A stretch of DNA of 64,000 bases from NCBI RefSeq assembly GCF_001592745.1, contig NZ_LUKD01000008.1:301545-365544 (forward strand), in the 5' to 3' direction. Made by a program: the position numbers and the translations under genes. The stretch is from Bdellovibrio bacteriovorus. Its GTDB lineage: Bacteria > Bdellovibrionota > Bdellovibrionia > Bdellovibrionales > Bdellovibrionaceae. Each line of letters starts with the position of its first letter. The first letter of the stretch is position 1. The notes beneath the pieces were generated by a model that saw only the letters and a program-made list of their open reading frames with translations, was not told the origin of the DNA and did no database searches. Positions 41,444 through 50,218 of this stretch are shown piece after piece.

Positions 41444-42343
41444 ATGAGTAAAGAGCGTGTTCATCGTTTTGTTTCTAAAGATTTAACTGTGCGTATTGCC
41501 GCAGTGAACGCGACTGAAGTTGTGAAGCATATGCAAGATCTCCAGCACACCTATCCGTTGGCGACAGTGGCGGTGGGCCGCAGCATGGTGGGTGCGATTT
41601 TGATGGCGTCCCAATTGAAAGATGGCCAAATGGTCGGTCTTCTTTTCCGTGGGAACGGCGCTTTGCAAAGCGTTTATGCGGAGGCCTCTTATGACGGCCA
41701 TGTGCGTGGTTACACTCCAAACCCGCAATACCAACCTCCTACTTATGACAATGGATTGAGTTTGAAAGAGGCCATTGGAAACGGCACACTGAGTGTGGCT
41801 CGTCATCAGCCTTTCCAAAAACAACCTTTCCATGGAACTGTGGAATTGGTGAGTGGTGAAATCGGTCAGGACATTGCGCACTACTTGCATCAGTCACATC
41901 AGATTCGTTCCTTGGTTTCATTGGGTGTGTACTTAGATACTTTTGGTAAAGTGCAGGCCGCGGGTGGCGTGTTGATCGAAGTCATGCCGGGCGTGGAAGA
42001 GTCTGTTGTCGAAAAAATTCAACAGAACTACGAAGAGAAAAAGCCTAATATTTCAAAAATGTTGATGGAAGGTGCGAGTCCAGAACAACTGGTGGCTCCA
42101 TTCATGGATGGAATTCCCTTTGAAGAATTAGAGCATGACAAATCATTAGAGTATTTCTGCCCATGCACAAAAGATCGCGTCGTTCGTGCTCTAGAGACTT
42201 TGGGTGAAGAAGAGCTTCAAGATATGATTAACAAGAATGAAGAGGCTGATGTCACTTGTCAGATCTGTGGCAAACCGTACAAGGTCTCTGTTCCTGAAAT
42301 TCAAGATATCAAAAATAGAATCCATAAAGAATCCATGCATTAG
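41444..42343 (+). CDS. hslO: Hsp33 redox-regulated chaperone
   Basis: 299 residues from the ATG at 41444 with GGGAG ahead; a longer frame is rejected. The N-terminal domain has V-H-R-F-V-S-K-D-L-T-V-R-I-A-A-V-N-A-T and the G-R-x-M-V-G-A-I-L-M-A-S block. The C terminus has the redox zinc site C-P-C (about 242-244) and C-x-x-C (about 272-275). All four Cys are present, so oxidation-triggered activation should work. Monocistronic. Confidence 0.95.
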   Translation: MSKERVHRFVSKDLTVRIAAVNATEVVKHMQDLQHTYPLATVAVGRSMVGAILMASQLKDGQMVGLLFRGNGALQSVYAEASYDGHVRGYTPNPQYQPPTYDNGLSLKEAIGNGTLSVARHQPFQKQPFHGTVELVSGEIGQDIAHYLHQSHQIRSLVSLGVYLDTFGKVQAAGGVLIEVMPGVEESVVEKIQQNYEEKKPNISKMLMEGASPEQLVAPFMDGIPFEELEHDKSLEYFCPCTKDRVVRALETLGEEELQDMINKNEEADVTCQICGKPYKVSVPEIQDIKNRIHKESMH

Positions 42344-42466
42344 TTTTTGGCGCGAGCGCAGACAGCGCTCGTGCTCTTGTCCGCATCTTTTGCTTTCAAA
42401 TTCAGTTGCAAATTTCTAACTCAGAAATTTTCCCGGGCTGTGCTACCACATTCTGAGGAGACTTCT

Positions 42467-43051
42467 ATGAAAAAATATTCTTTATTAGCAGCTTTGTTGT
42501 TGGCGTCAGTTTCTGCCTCTGCAGGCAGCTCTAGCTATGTTTGTAAGAATTCATCGGGGACAGTCATCATGGATGCAATGGCGTCGGGGCTGGATGGAAT
42601 TATTAACATTTACTATGAGCGCAACGGAAAGAAACATCACTATCGCGGTGATGTCGCTATAAAACCTGGCTATGCGAAAGACACTCCGCCAGAGAATTTT
42701 CTTTTGGCTCTGCCAACAACTAACATCAAAAAAGTGTCCGAGAAGTGCGAACAAATGCACGTCATTCAAGCCGATGGCACCGAATGCTACGGTCGGGAAG
42801 CTTGGAATATTGTGACGGAAGTGAATTACCTGATTAGTGCCTCAAATGGAAATGCCGTCTTTACAGATGAAAAACTGGGAGCAGATTCTCAAGTCGAAGG
42901 CAAAACAGAGCAGGGGTATATTCATGATCGTTTTAGCTGCCTAGATTCGGGCGTTACAACGGCCGGAGGCTGCTTCGCGGAGGAAGACAGCCAACTGATT
43001 GAGTGGGTAGAGATTCCTTGTGATAAGTCCGTTACTTTTTCGTTTTTTTAA
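42467..43051 (+). CDS. secreted Cys-containing protein of unknown function
   Basis: 194 residues. GAGGAG lies six bases before the ATG at 42467 and a signal peptide follows (about 1-19). The mature protein has about seven cysteines (Y-V-C-K-N, S-E-K-C, T-E-C-Y-G, F-S-C-L, G-G-C-F, I-P-C-D), suggesting disulfides. It overlaps the convergent CxxCH gene by 20 bases at the 3' end. No family recognised. Confidence 0.7.
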   Translation: MKKYSLLAALLLASVSASAGSSSYVCKNSSGTVIMDAMASGLDGIINIYYERNGKKHHYRGDVAIKPGYAKDTPPENFLLALPTTNIKKVSEKCEQMHVIQADGTECYGREAWNIVTEVNYLISASNGNAVFTDEKLGADSQVEGKTEQGYIHDRFSCLDSGVTTAGGCFAEEDSQLIEWVEIPCDKSVTFSFF

Positions 43052-44159
43052 TGAGCTCTTTCAGGCTTTTTAATTCACGCTCAATATCCGAAGGAATGTG
43101 CGTGCCGGAAGAGCCCGTGTATGCCATGGTGACGAGGTCCTGATACTCCTTCAGACATGAAGGCGCGACCTTCGAACCAGGATATTCGGCGACACATTGT
43201 TTTAAGTAGAGTTCAGGCAAAGAATAAAAGGCCTTTTGTTCATATCGTCGTTCACAGAAAGAGAGCCAGTATAAAATCTCGGGCTTAAGAGGGGTGTTTG
43301 GATATTGATCCAAATACTTGTAAAGCACGCTTGAAGTTTTTAAATAGGAAATATCCTTTTGCGGAGAAAAATCAAAATCGCCATTGAGTTCATCTTTAAG
43401 TTCCGCTTCCACGTACTCTTTAAGCTGAGGCTCTTGCTCAGAGGTAAAGTCTGGATAGCCATCTTTATTTGCTTTGTTGGCAGCTTTCTTAAGGCTAGCC
43501 AATCTTTTTCTAAGCATTTCTGGAAGCTTCTTGTTCTTTTGATTTTTTTCCACAGACTGAGCCAATCCCGGCAGATCTCTTTTTACGCGGACGAAGTAGT
43601 ATGTTTTGCGCGAAACGGCTTTTTCGATATTCTCTAGCGAAACGCCGTTTTCGGGATAGCCTTCGATGACCTCATCGTAAATCGGTATCGCCTTGTCGAA
43701 GTTGCGAACAATAAATAAAAATTCAGCTTCATCAAAGGGCTTCGCAAGGACGTTTTCCTTGTTAAAGAAGTTAAACTTCGTAGACGATGCCGGAAGTTGC
43801 GTGTGACAAGACATACAAACGCTCAAAGTTGAGCGCAGCATCCAAAGAGAATAATCTTTGTTACCCCCTCGATAGATCAATTCAGCTTCTTTGAGTTGTT
43901 GATTTAAAGCCTGGCTAGAAATTGCGAATCCCGATGCTTTAATTTTACCTTCATGAGTGATCTTTTCGCTGAGTGAGACCATATTCTTTAAGGACTGGTT
44001 GACCTTTTCGAAATTTTTCGGATCGCTATATTCTACATCGGACACAATGTACGGCTTTAATATAAAAATCTCTTGCAGCATCTGATCCATGTAAGGCTTC
44101 ACTTCACCCGACGCTATTGAAACACAAAAGAACGAAACGATAGCTAAAAATTTTGACAT
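43032..44159 (-). CDS. secreted protein with one CxxCH heme-binding-type motif
   Basis: 375 residues from the ATG at 44159, eight bases after AAGGAG. A signal peptide (about 1-17) precedes helical repeats. C-M-S-C-H at residues 115-119 is a covalent c-type heme motif. The C-terminal 220 residues resemble TPR-like helices (Y-D-E-V-I-E-G-Y-P, Y-L-D-Q-Y-P-N-T-P, C-V-A-E-Y-P-G-S) with repeating Y-P. It is thus a possible monoheme cytochrome with TPR scaffold. It lies 50 bases downstream of the tandem UspA gene and shares its direction. Confidence 0.75.
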   Translation of the reverse strand: MSKFLAIVSFFCVSIASGEVKPYMDQMLQEIFILKPYIVSDVEYSDPKNFEKVNQSLKNMVSLSEKITHEGKIKASGFAISSQALNQQLKEAELIYRGGNKDYSLWMLRSTLSVCMSCHTQLPASSTKFNFFNKENVLAKPFDEAEFLFIVRNFDKAIPIYDEVIEGYPENGVSLENIEKAVSRKTYYFVRVKRDLPGLAQSVEKNQKNKKLPEMLRKRLASLKKAANKANKDGYPDFTSEQEPQLKEYVEAELKDELNGDFDFSPQKDISYLKTSSVLYKYLDQYPNTPLKPEILYWLSFCERRYEQKAFYSLPELYLKQCVAEYPGSKVAPSCLKEYQDLVTMAYTGSSGTHIPSDIERELKSLKELIKKTKK

Positions 44160-44209
44160 AATGGCTCCTTGAACAAAAAAATAGAATATCCCTCTTCGTA
44201 TTACAAGCA

Positions 44210-45136
44210 CTACGAGCGCACGACCACGACAGGTACCTTGGCCTCTGCGACCATCGCGCGTAAATTACTTCCTAAAACAGTGCTAGCCACAAAGCCATGA
44301 GTTTGATGACCCATAAATATCAATTGCACGTTTTCGTGTTCCAATTGCAATGCGGATTCAACAAGATTTTCATTTTCGGTCTCAATGTAAAAGTGACAGT
44401 CCAGCCCCATTCTTTTCAAACGCTCTACTTTTTTTGAAAGAGTATTTTCCGCATCTTTTTTCATGTCTTCAAAAATGGTATTAAATGTCGAAAGAGCCTC
44501 GCCAGAGGCGTAAGCAAATTGTTGTGCCGTACTCATTGTCTCCGCTAGGGAGTGAAAGAAGGTCAGGCTGGCCCCCGTTTTTTTTGCCAAGCTGACCGCA
44601 TAAGTTTCGACCGCGCGACATTTTTTAGTAAGATCTGTGACGACAAGAAAATGCATCTTTTTATGTTCGCTGAGGCGGAATTCATTTTTAACGGCTTCGG
44701 GCCCCATGATAAAAACGGGACGTTGGGTGTGACGAACAACTTCTTCGGACGTGCTGCCTAAGAAAAATCTTTCTAAGCTCTTTAGAGAGCGTGTTCCTAA
44801 AACCAGAGCTTCAAAGCGGGATTTTTTTCCCACAAGTTTTACAAGCTCTTCAATCGGCCAACCCGTTTTAATTATTAGTTTGCCGGGCCTTTGAAAATTT
44901 CTCAGAGCGTGTTCATGTTTCTTCAAAGTGTTGTCGATAATTTTTTGTCGGCTGTCCGAAGTTAAAATCTTTCTTCCTAATTGTTCATCTAAAGGATGCA
45001 CATAAACCAAGTCGGCAGGACAGCTTAAAAGAACAGAGAGATCAGAACCCAGCCTTTGCACGGCGAGGGATCTGTTTTTAGGTATTTCGTTGGAGATTTG
45101 CAGATCGTCAGCCACCAGAAGAGAACGTGTGTTCAT
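44210..45136 (-). CDS. tandem universal stress protein (UspA x2)
   Basis: 308 residues from the ATG at 45136, preceded by AAGGAG. It has two UspA domains in a row (about 1-148 and 155-308), each ending with a nucleotide-binding-type loop: L-G-T-R-S-L-K-S...L-G-S-T-S-E-E-V and M-G-H-Q-T-H-G-F-V-A-S-T-V-L-G-S-N. The second domain starts F-L-V-V-T-D. These proteins bind ATP or AMP and respond to stress. Followed by the CxxCH protein gene, with which it may form an operon. Confidence 0.9.
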   Translation of the reverse strand: MNTRSLLVADDLQISNEIPKNRSLAVQRLGSDLSVLLSCPADLVYVHPLDEQLGRKILTSDSRQKIIDNTLKKHEHALRNFQRPGKLIIKTGWPIEELVKLVGKKSRFEALVLGTRSLKSLERFFLGSTSEEVVRHTQRPVFIMGPEAVKNEFRLSEHKKMHFLVVTDLTKKCRAVETYAVSLAKKTGASLTFFHSLAETMSTAQQFAYASGEALSTFNTIFEDMKKDAENTLSKKVERLKRMGLDCHFYIETENENLVESALQLEHENVQLIFMGHQTHGFVASTVLGSNLRAMVAEAKVPVVVVRS

Positions 45137-45313
45137 ATGTAAGCTCCTTGTTAGATCTATGAATATCAGAAAAAAGCAAATAACTGAAACTTTCAAAGTG
45201 ACACAGGGTTTATGATCCAAGACATGTTTCGGCCTCGGTGGCAGTGGTATTGATGAGTTGAGCCCGAAAGCTCTAGACGGAACGCGGAGCTCATAACCAC
45301 AAAAGGAGTATTT

Positions 45314-45706
45314 ATGAAAATCGCAAACTTAATTTTGGCTGCGATGGTTTCTTTCAGTTTGAACGCACTTGCAGAACAACCAGCCCCGGTGGAGAAAGAA
45401 GTTCAAATCGGTATTAATGGCGTTTACGTGCCCGGCGGTTTTGACTCTGCGTCTGATGTTTTCGTTGTCGTTAACGGCATCTTCCAAAATGGATGCTATA
45501 AATGGAAAAGAGCTGATGTGACTCACATAGATACTTACTCTCATGAGATCAAATCGATAGCTTCCGTGAGTCCTGGAATGTGTTTAATGGTTTTAATTCC
45601 GTTTCAAAAAGAAGTGCGCCTAGGTAAGTTTGCAGCTGGAAAACATGTCTTGCGTTTTGAAAATGGTGATGGAACTTACTTGGAAAAATCTTTGATAGTT
45701 GAATAA
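45314..45706 (+). CDS. small secreted protein
   Basis: 130 residues with signal peptide (about 1-20, A-L-A) and a beta-rich mature domain containing two cysteines (N-G-C-Y, G-M-C-L). V-x-I-N-G-V-Y-V-P-G-G-F-D-S-x-S-D-V-F-V-V-V-N-G-I-F is distinctive, but I do not recognise a family. AAAGGAG lies before the ATG, and a terminator follows. Confidence 0.7.
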   Translation: MKIANLILAAMVSFSLNALAEQPAPVEKEVQIGINGVYVPGGFDSASDVFVVVNGIFQNGCYKWKRADVTHIDTYSHEIKSIASVSPGMCLMVLIPFQKEVRLGKFAAGKHVLRFENGDGTYLEKSLIVE

Positions 45707-45717
45707 TTAGTTTTTAA

Positions 45718-45754
45718 ATAAAGTCACAGGGTCTCTTATCCTCTGTGACTTTAT
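45718..45754 (+). terminator. terminator after secreted protein gene
   Basis: ATAAAGTCACAG and CTGTGACTTTAT are perfect 12-base arms around a 13-base loop, 12 bases after the stop. Confidence 0.75.
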
Positions 45755-45770
45755 ATACTCGGGGCACGTC

Positions 45771-47132
45771 ATGAAAAAGCATTTTCTTTTTTTTGTTTTG
45801 GTATTGGTGTCCTGCAGTGAAAAAAAAGGCCCTCAAATCTTAGAGTGGCGAAAAGGAGAGCCGGCAAAGGCCCTTCAGAAGTTAAATGAGATAAGTTTAA
45901 CTCCTTCCTTAGAGATAAAATCTCTGCAAGAGGTTGTCGCGATACGTGATCAGATCGTGCAAGGAATCCTTGTCGAAAATACCTACGTCAAACATCTAAA
46001 AAATGCCTCGGGACAAGAGCTGTTAGTGCGAGGCTCTGTTTTACTTCAAGAAGATGAATTGAAGCATCTAAATCTCGAAGAATTTCAAAAAAAGAAAAGT
46101 TCTATTCTGGAGCAATTGAAAGCAAAGTTTCCGCTCTTTCGAAAAGTGACGCCTGAGAAAATCGGCATTCGCATCGCCTTTAACAGAGGCTTTTATGAAC
46201 CTTTGTGGCAAATCGTTTATTCTGATAGAAAAGGCATCTCTTGGGAGGTGTGTTTCAGTCGTCTCCTCGAAGTCCGTAGTGTAAAAAGAGTGGGCTCTCA
46301 ATTTCATGATACAGTCGCGTCTTTATTTCCGCAGGGGCCCAAAAAAAGTCAGATGACTGAAGTCGTGCTCCAGGGACTAAAAACCCAGCCTGCCTTGTCT
46401 AATTCCCGACTCTTTGTAAGGTCGCAAGCAGCGGCGAAAATTGACTCGATCGCAGAGCCTCTCAAATTCAGTCCGCAAGACACTCGCTTTGATCAAGTTC
46501 AAGTTTTCTATTATCTTGAAGAATCCTTGAAATGGTTTGAAAACCAGTTGGGTATAAAAATACCTTTTCAAATTCAGGCCGAGGTCCACGTTGGTGCTCC
46601 AGAAAAGACAAATGCCGCGTTTTATTACAGTGGAAAAATTCGTCTGGGAGCGGGCGATGACGAATTTTATTCTCGGATTCCGCAAGATCCTTCGATTGTT
46701 ATTCATGAAAGTGTTCATGCTCTTGTTGAAGCAGTTGCAAGACTTCCTTATGAAGGTGAGGGCGGTTCTTTGAACGAGGCCTTTGCAGATTATTTTACGG
46801 CGTTGCAACTGAATAATCCTAAAATGGGCGAAGTCTCTTATTTAAAAGGTGCTTTTCGTCGTTCCATTGTGAACGATCTCAAGCTCGCTGATAAGAACGG
46901 CGGTCTTTACCACGACTCTGGAATTGCCAGTGGCACGCTGTGGGCATTGACAATACGTTTTGGACCTTCCCGAGGCAGACAGCTCGCACTTCTGACATTG
47001 AATCGTCTGGTTCCCTCAAGTGATTTTATGGATTTTGGAGCACGTCTAAAAGAAGTTGTACCGATGGTGCTTCTGTCTGATGAAGACCGACAAATCGCCA
47101 GAGATATTTTGGCGGAAAGGGGCTTTCAATGA
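45771..47132 (+). CDS. M4-like (gluzincin) metallopeptidase lipoprotein
   Basis: 453 residues. A lipoprotein signal (L-V-S-C, Cys15) is followed by a propeptide-like region (about 20-190). The peptidase part has H-E-S-V-H (His312, Glu313, His316) and N-E-A-F-A-D with Glu336, 20 residues after the second His, the exact spacing of thermolysin-family enzymes. The zinc site is complete. It should be an active, membrane-attached protease outside the cytoplasm. Its stop overlaps the start of the next small secreted-protein gene by four bases. Confidence 0.85.
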   Translation: MKKHFLFFVLVLVSCSEKKGPQILEWRKGEPAKALQKLNEISLTPSLEIKSLQEVVAIRDQIVQGILVENTYVKHLKNASGQELLVRGSVLLQEDELKHLNLEEFQKKKSSILEQLKAKFPLFRKVTPEKIGIRIAFNRGFYEPLWQIVYSDRKGISWEVCFSRLLEVRSVKRVGSQFHDTVASLFPQGPKKSQMTEVVLQGLKTQPALSNSRLFVRSQAAAKIDSIAEPLKFSPQDTRFDQVQVFYYLEESLKWFENQLGIKIPFQIQAEVHVGAPEKTNAAFYYSGKIRLGAGDDEFYSRIPQDPSIVIHESVHALVEAVARLPYEGEGGSLNEAFADYFTALQLNNPKMGEVSYLKGAFRRSIVNDLKLADKNGGLYHDSGIASGTLWALTIRFGPSRGRQLALLTLNRLVPSSDFMDFGARLKEVVPMVLLSDEDRQIARDILAERGFQ

Positions 47133-47500
47133 TCTCGACATCAATCCTGGGACTTTGGATTTTTTCAAGTTTGATTTATCAGGGACATCCTTTACCTCTT
47201 CCAAACCCCGCATTAAAAATCAGCTATCAGTTCGATGACATAGGCGTGAATACGCTTCATTATTACCGCGAAGGAGAGAAGGGCTTCTGTGAGCGCAGGG
47301 CGATTTACGAGTTCGCTGGCGGGAAGCTGATGCAACAAGTGGTTTGGGTTCATCCTCAGAACGCCGCGGGGTGTGAGCAGGATATGGACATGAAATTGGG
47401 GTATAGAAGTTGGACTCCCGCGTGGCTGGAAGGAGGAAAGCTCCATTTAGAAGTGCAGATGGGAGAAGAGCACTTGGTCTATGTTTGGGAAAAATATTAA
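47129..47500 (+). CDS. small secreted protein coupled to M4-like protease
   Basis: 123 residues with a hydrophobic N terminus (about 1-17), a beta-rich mature part and two cysteines (F-C-E-R-R and G-C-E-Q-D). The ATG overlaps the protease stop (ATGA), so the two are translated together. A role as protease inhibitor, chaperone or accessory is possible but only inferred from the coupling. No family recognised. Confidence 0.65.
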   Translation: MISTSILGLWIFSSLIYQGHPLPLPNPALKISYQFDDIGVNTLHYYREGEKGFCERRAIYEFAGGKLMQQVVWVHPQNAAGCEQDMDMKLGYRSWTPAWLEGGKLHLEVQMGEEHLVYVWEKY

Positions 47501-47513
47501 AGTGCGCTTCTTG

Positions 47514-47540
47514 GCAGGTGTCTAAGTCTTTGACACCTGC
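47514..47540 (+). terminator. inverted repeat after the protease operon
   Basis: GCAGGTGTC and GACACCTGC pair around a nine-base loop, 13 bases after the stop. There is no T run after it, so it is weak as a terminator. Confidence 0.4.
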
Positions 47541-47592
47541 GGAGCCCCGTCGTTGAGGCCATGCCGGATTCAAAATTGCTCTTCCATAGGGC

Positions 47593-48765
47593 ATGAGCAA
47601 AACCACCTCGCAAATACTTAAAAACCGCGCCCTGCTATGGCTGGGGATTTTGTGCGGCATGAGCCTTTTGGTGGGAGCCTTGAGTTTTGCTTACGAAGTC
47701 CATTCGGCAAAAACATCCGTCGAACGCTATGTCGGAATTTGGGAAGATGATATTGCCCGCGCAAAAATCTTTCAAGGTGATCCCAGCCTGCAAAACAAAA
47801 TTCTAAAGCAGCTTAAAGAAGTTCACGCCGCTGTCGGCACAACGGAAGTACAAAACCCGGAACAGTTGCAATGCGCGTTTTCTACGGACGTACCTATCAC
47901 TTACAATTCATTGCCATCAGGATCCATGCGCGTATGTTTTAGCGCGCTTGATTTAGTTCTGCGCTCTTTTCTTTCACCAGTGTTCATGGTTGGAATCTTG
48001 TTAAGTTTTTTCTTCATCGGTTTTGTCGTTCGCCGCGAATTCTTAACCCGTCTGCATGAACAAAAGCTTGAAGCCGAATTGGCATTGAATAAAGAAATCG
48101 CCAGCATCTCGCGCCAAGTGGCTCATGATATTCGCGGACCTTTAATGGCCTTAACGACACTCAGTCGTCTTTCCCACGAAATGAGTTCGGAAAAGAAAGA
48201 GCTTTTAAATCTGGCCGTGTCCCGCATTGGTGGCATTGCGGAAGATCTTTTGAATAAAGGCAAGAAACAGGAAAAGACGACAACCACGGAAGAGCGCAAA
48301 GCGGACGATCTGTCCTTAGTGACAGAGACGCTTTTAAAGGAATACAGATTCTCTCATCCTGATGTGACATTCACCTTGCATAAACATATCAAAAGTTCTG
48401 AAGTTCCTATTGCTTTAGAGGCGATCAAAGTTCAACGCATCCTAAGTAATCTATTAAATAACTCTTTAGAGGCTTTACCGGCGGCAGAGGCAGCCATCAA
48501 CTTGACTCTTTTAGAGCGTGATGAACATTGGCTTTTACAAATTATGGATAACGGCAGTGGGATTCCCGAGGACGTTCTTCCGAAGCTGATGCAAGAGGGC
48601 TTTACTCACGGAAAAGAAAACGGTCATGGTTTAGGTCTTTACGACGCCAAGAAAACTTTAGAGTCTATTGGTGGAGAACTGCAATTGCGCTCAAGATGGG
48701 GTGTTGGAACACAAGTGGTTTTACTTTTTCCCAAGAACCGAGAAGCCGAAGCGCAGATATCTTAA
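47593..48765 (+). CDS. membrane sensor histidine kinase
   Basis: 390 residues. Two transmembrane helices (about 15-35 and 130-150) bracket an extracytoplasmic sensor of 95 residues. A HisKA-like helix follows with V-A-H-D-I-R-G-P-L (phospho-acceptor His about 177), then HATPase_c motifs N-L-L-N-N-S-L-E-A (N box), D-N-G-S-G-I-P (G1) and G-H-G-L-G-L-Y (G2). All are intact. No response regulator gene is adjacent, so it is an orphan kinase. It overlaps the convergent gene by four bases. Confidence 0.9.
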   Translation: MSKTTSQILKNRALLWLGILCGMSLLVGALSFAYEVHSAKTSVERYVGIWEDDIARAKIFQGDPSLQNKILKQLKEVHAAVGTTEVQNPEQLQCAFSTDVPITYNSLPSGSMRVCFSALDLVLRSFLSPVFMVGILLSFFFIGFVVRREFLTRLHEQKLEAELALNKEIASISRQVAHDIRGPLMALTTLSRLSHEMSSEKKELLNLAVSRIGGIAEDLLNKGKKQEKTTTTEERKADDLSLVTETLLKEYRFSHPDVTFTLHKHIKSSEVPIALEAIKVQRILSNLLNNSLEALPAAEAAINLTLLERDEHWLLQIMDNGSGIPEDVLPKLMQEGFTHGKENGHGLGLYDAKKTLESIGGELQLRSRWGVGTQVVLLFPKNREAEAQIS

Positions 48766-49685
48766 TTTTCTAACTGAATTCCCAAAACATTTTCGATGGT
48801 CTTATCGTAGACGTCTTTTTTGCGTGGCCTAGAGAGGCCAGAATCTTTCTTTCTGAGGATACCCAGCTCTTTGGGAACGGAAATGTAAAGATCCTGAACT
48901 TCGCCACCCGCACGAAGTTCAAATTTGTATTCTTCGTCCCGGCAGGTGGCACTGAAAGAAGCCTGTTCTGGCAATCCCTTTTGTGGAGTCAGTTGCAGTT
49001 CACTAACGTTCAAGGTCGTGATCTTCATGTTCAGATTTTTTTCAAAAGGATTTTCAATATTTTCAATCGCGCAGGGAAAAAGTAAAACAGTCGGGGCGCC
49101 AATGGAAACTTGGATCCTAGGGGATAGTGCCAAGTTTTGAGTTGCTGAATTTTCAATCTTCATTTCAGAAACCAAAAGTCCCCAAGGATTTTCTAGAGTT
49201 CTTTCCGTGTTCTGCAACTTTAAGCTCGTTGTTATATAAAGCTGACTTTTTGTCGTCTCATCGTTCTTTGCCGCAGCTTCGGTGATTTGTAAGTGCGTTG
49301 TCGCCTTATAACTTCCATCCTTTTGCTGTTGTAAAGTGACGATACGGCTTAAATGAGACAGATTTTTTTGTTGAATCTTTTCACGCAAACGACTGACTTC
49401 GCGCACACGGTTGTCGGCTAAAGATCCGATCATCAAAGAGGTTAAAGAGGTTTGCGACTGCCAGAAGTTATTTGAGTCGTAGTTATAGTAACGATCTAAG
49501 AACTGACGCAAAAAAGTGAGTTTTTCCATTTCGCCAACTTGGGATTTTTGTAAAACACCTTTTGCCGCGTCCATCGTGATTGCAACCACGCGAGGATTAT
49601 TTTTAATTTGCCAGTACTTATAACTGACGAAGACAGCCCAAAGAAAAGTGAATAGGAGAAGGGCAGAAAGAACTTTTACTTTCAT
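48762..49685 (-). CDS. single-pass membrane protein, unknown function
   Basis: 307 residues. An N-terminal transmembrane helix (about 5-23) is followed by an extracytoplasmic body: an alpha/beta part (about 40-160, with L-R-Q-F-L-D-R-Y-Y-N-Y-D) and a beta-rich part (about 170-290) ending in a basic linker. The N-terminal arrangement recalls TraE/VirB8-like proteins, but no motif is decisive. The ATG overlaps the lipoprotein stop by four bases, so it is co-translated with the gene at 49682. Confidence 0.6.
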   Translation of the reverse strand: MKVKVLSALLLFTFLWAVFVSYKYWQIKNNPRVVAITMDAAKGVLQKSQVGEMEKLTFLRQFLDRYYNYDSNNFWQSQTSLTSLMIGSLADNRVREVSRLREKIQQKNLSHLSRIVTLQQQKDGSYKATTHLQITEAAAKNDETTKSQLYITTSLKLQNTERTLENPWGLLVSEMKIENSATQNLALSPRIQVSIGAPTVLLFPCAIENIENPFEKNLNMKITTLNVSELQLTPQKGLPEQASFSATCRDEEYKFELRAGGEVQDLYISVPKELGILRKKDSGLSRPRKKDVYDKTIENVLGIQLEN

Positions 49686-50152
49686 TGGTCGCCTTTTTCT
49701 AAAGGCAGAATCTCAATCATTTGATCACGGTGATATTTTTTATTTGGGCCTTCATCCACCCATTGATCAATTTTGTAAAGTTTGATGCGGGCTTTGCCAC
49801 TTTGAAAGTACTTCTTATCGGCAGGGCCCTTGGTGTCTTTTAAGAGGGTCGCTGGTCCGTTTTGAAAGAAGTCCAACTGCGCCTTCATTTTTTCATTTTC
49901 TAAGCGCATCACTTCCATATCTTTTTCATCATTGAAATAGTAGTTCGCGGCGACAGCGGTCACAACACCCAGGATTCCACCCCAGTACATCGCGTGTAAT
50001 TCAGGGCGCTCATCATCCGGTGCGGTCGCAGCGCCAATCACAGCCCCGACACCAATACCGATTCCGGTCGTGGCCAAACGACTTTTTTGATTTGTAGAGC
50101 AGGCAGAAATTAAGAGGGCACACACAAGCAACAGCAACAATGATGATTTCAT
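49682..50152 (-). CDS. small lipoprotein, coupled to membrane protein
   Basis: 156 residues from the ATG at 50152. Lipobox L-I-S-A-C (about Cys18). A Gly/Ala-rich hydrophobic hairpin follows (about 30-65, with G-I-G-I-G-V-G-A-V-I-G-A-A), then a helical stretch and a small beta domain with Y-K-I-D-Q-W-V. Glycine-zipper-like segments of this kind occur in outer-membrane lipoproteins. It overlaps the next gene by four bases. A pair function is inferred; the pathway is unknown. Confidence 0.65.
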   Translation of the reverse strand: MKSSLLLLLVCALLISACSTNQKSRLATTGIGIGVGAVIGAATAPDDERPELHAMYWGGILGVVTAVAANYYFNDEKDMEVMRLENEKMKAQLDFFQNGPATLLKDTKGPADKKYFQSGKARIKLYKIDQWVDEGPNKKYHRDQMIEILPLEKGDQ

Positions 50153-50218
50153 ATAGACAAGTCTAAGTTTAAACACCAAAGACTGCAAACACTGGCTGGC
50201 TGGCTTTAAGGCTGGAAA

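Noticed and set aside
48762-50152. Conjugation (TraE/TraV-like) pair
   Set aside because: The resemblance is limited to topology and one helix; no ATPase, pilin or other transfer gene lies near.
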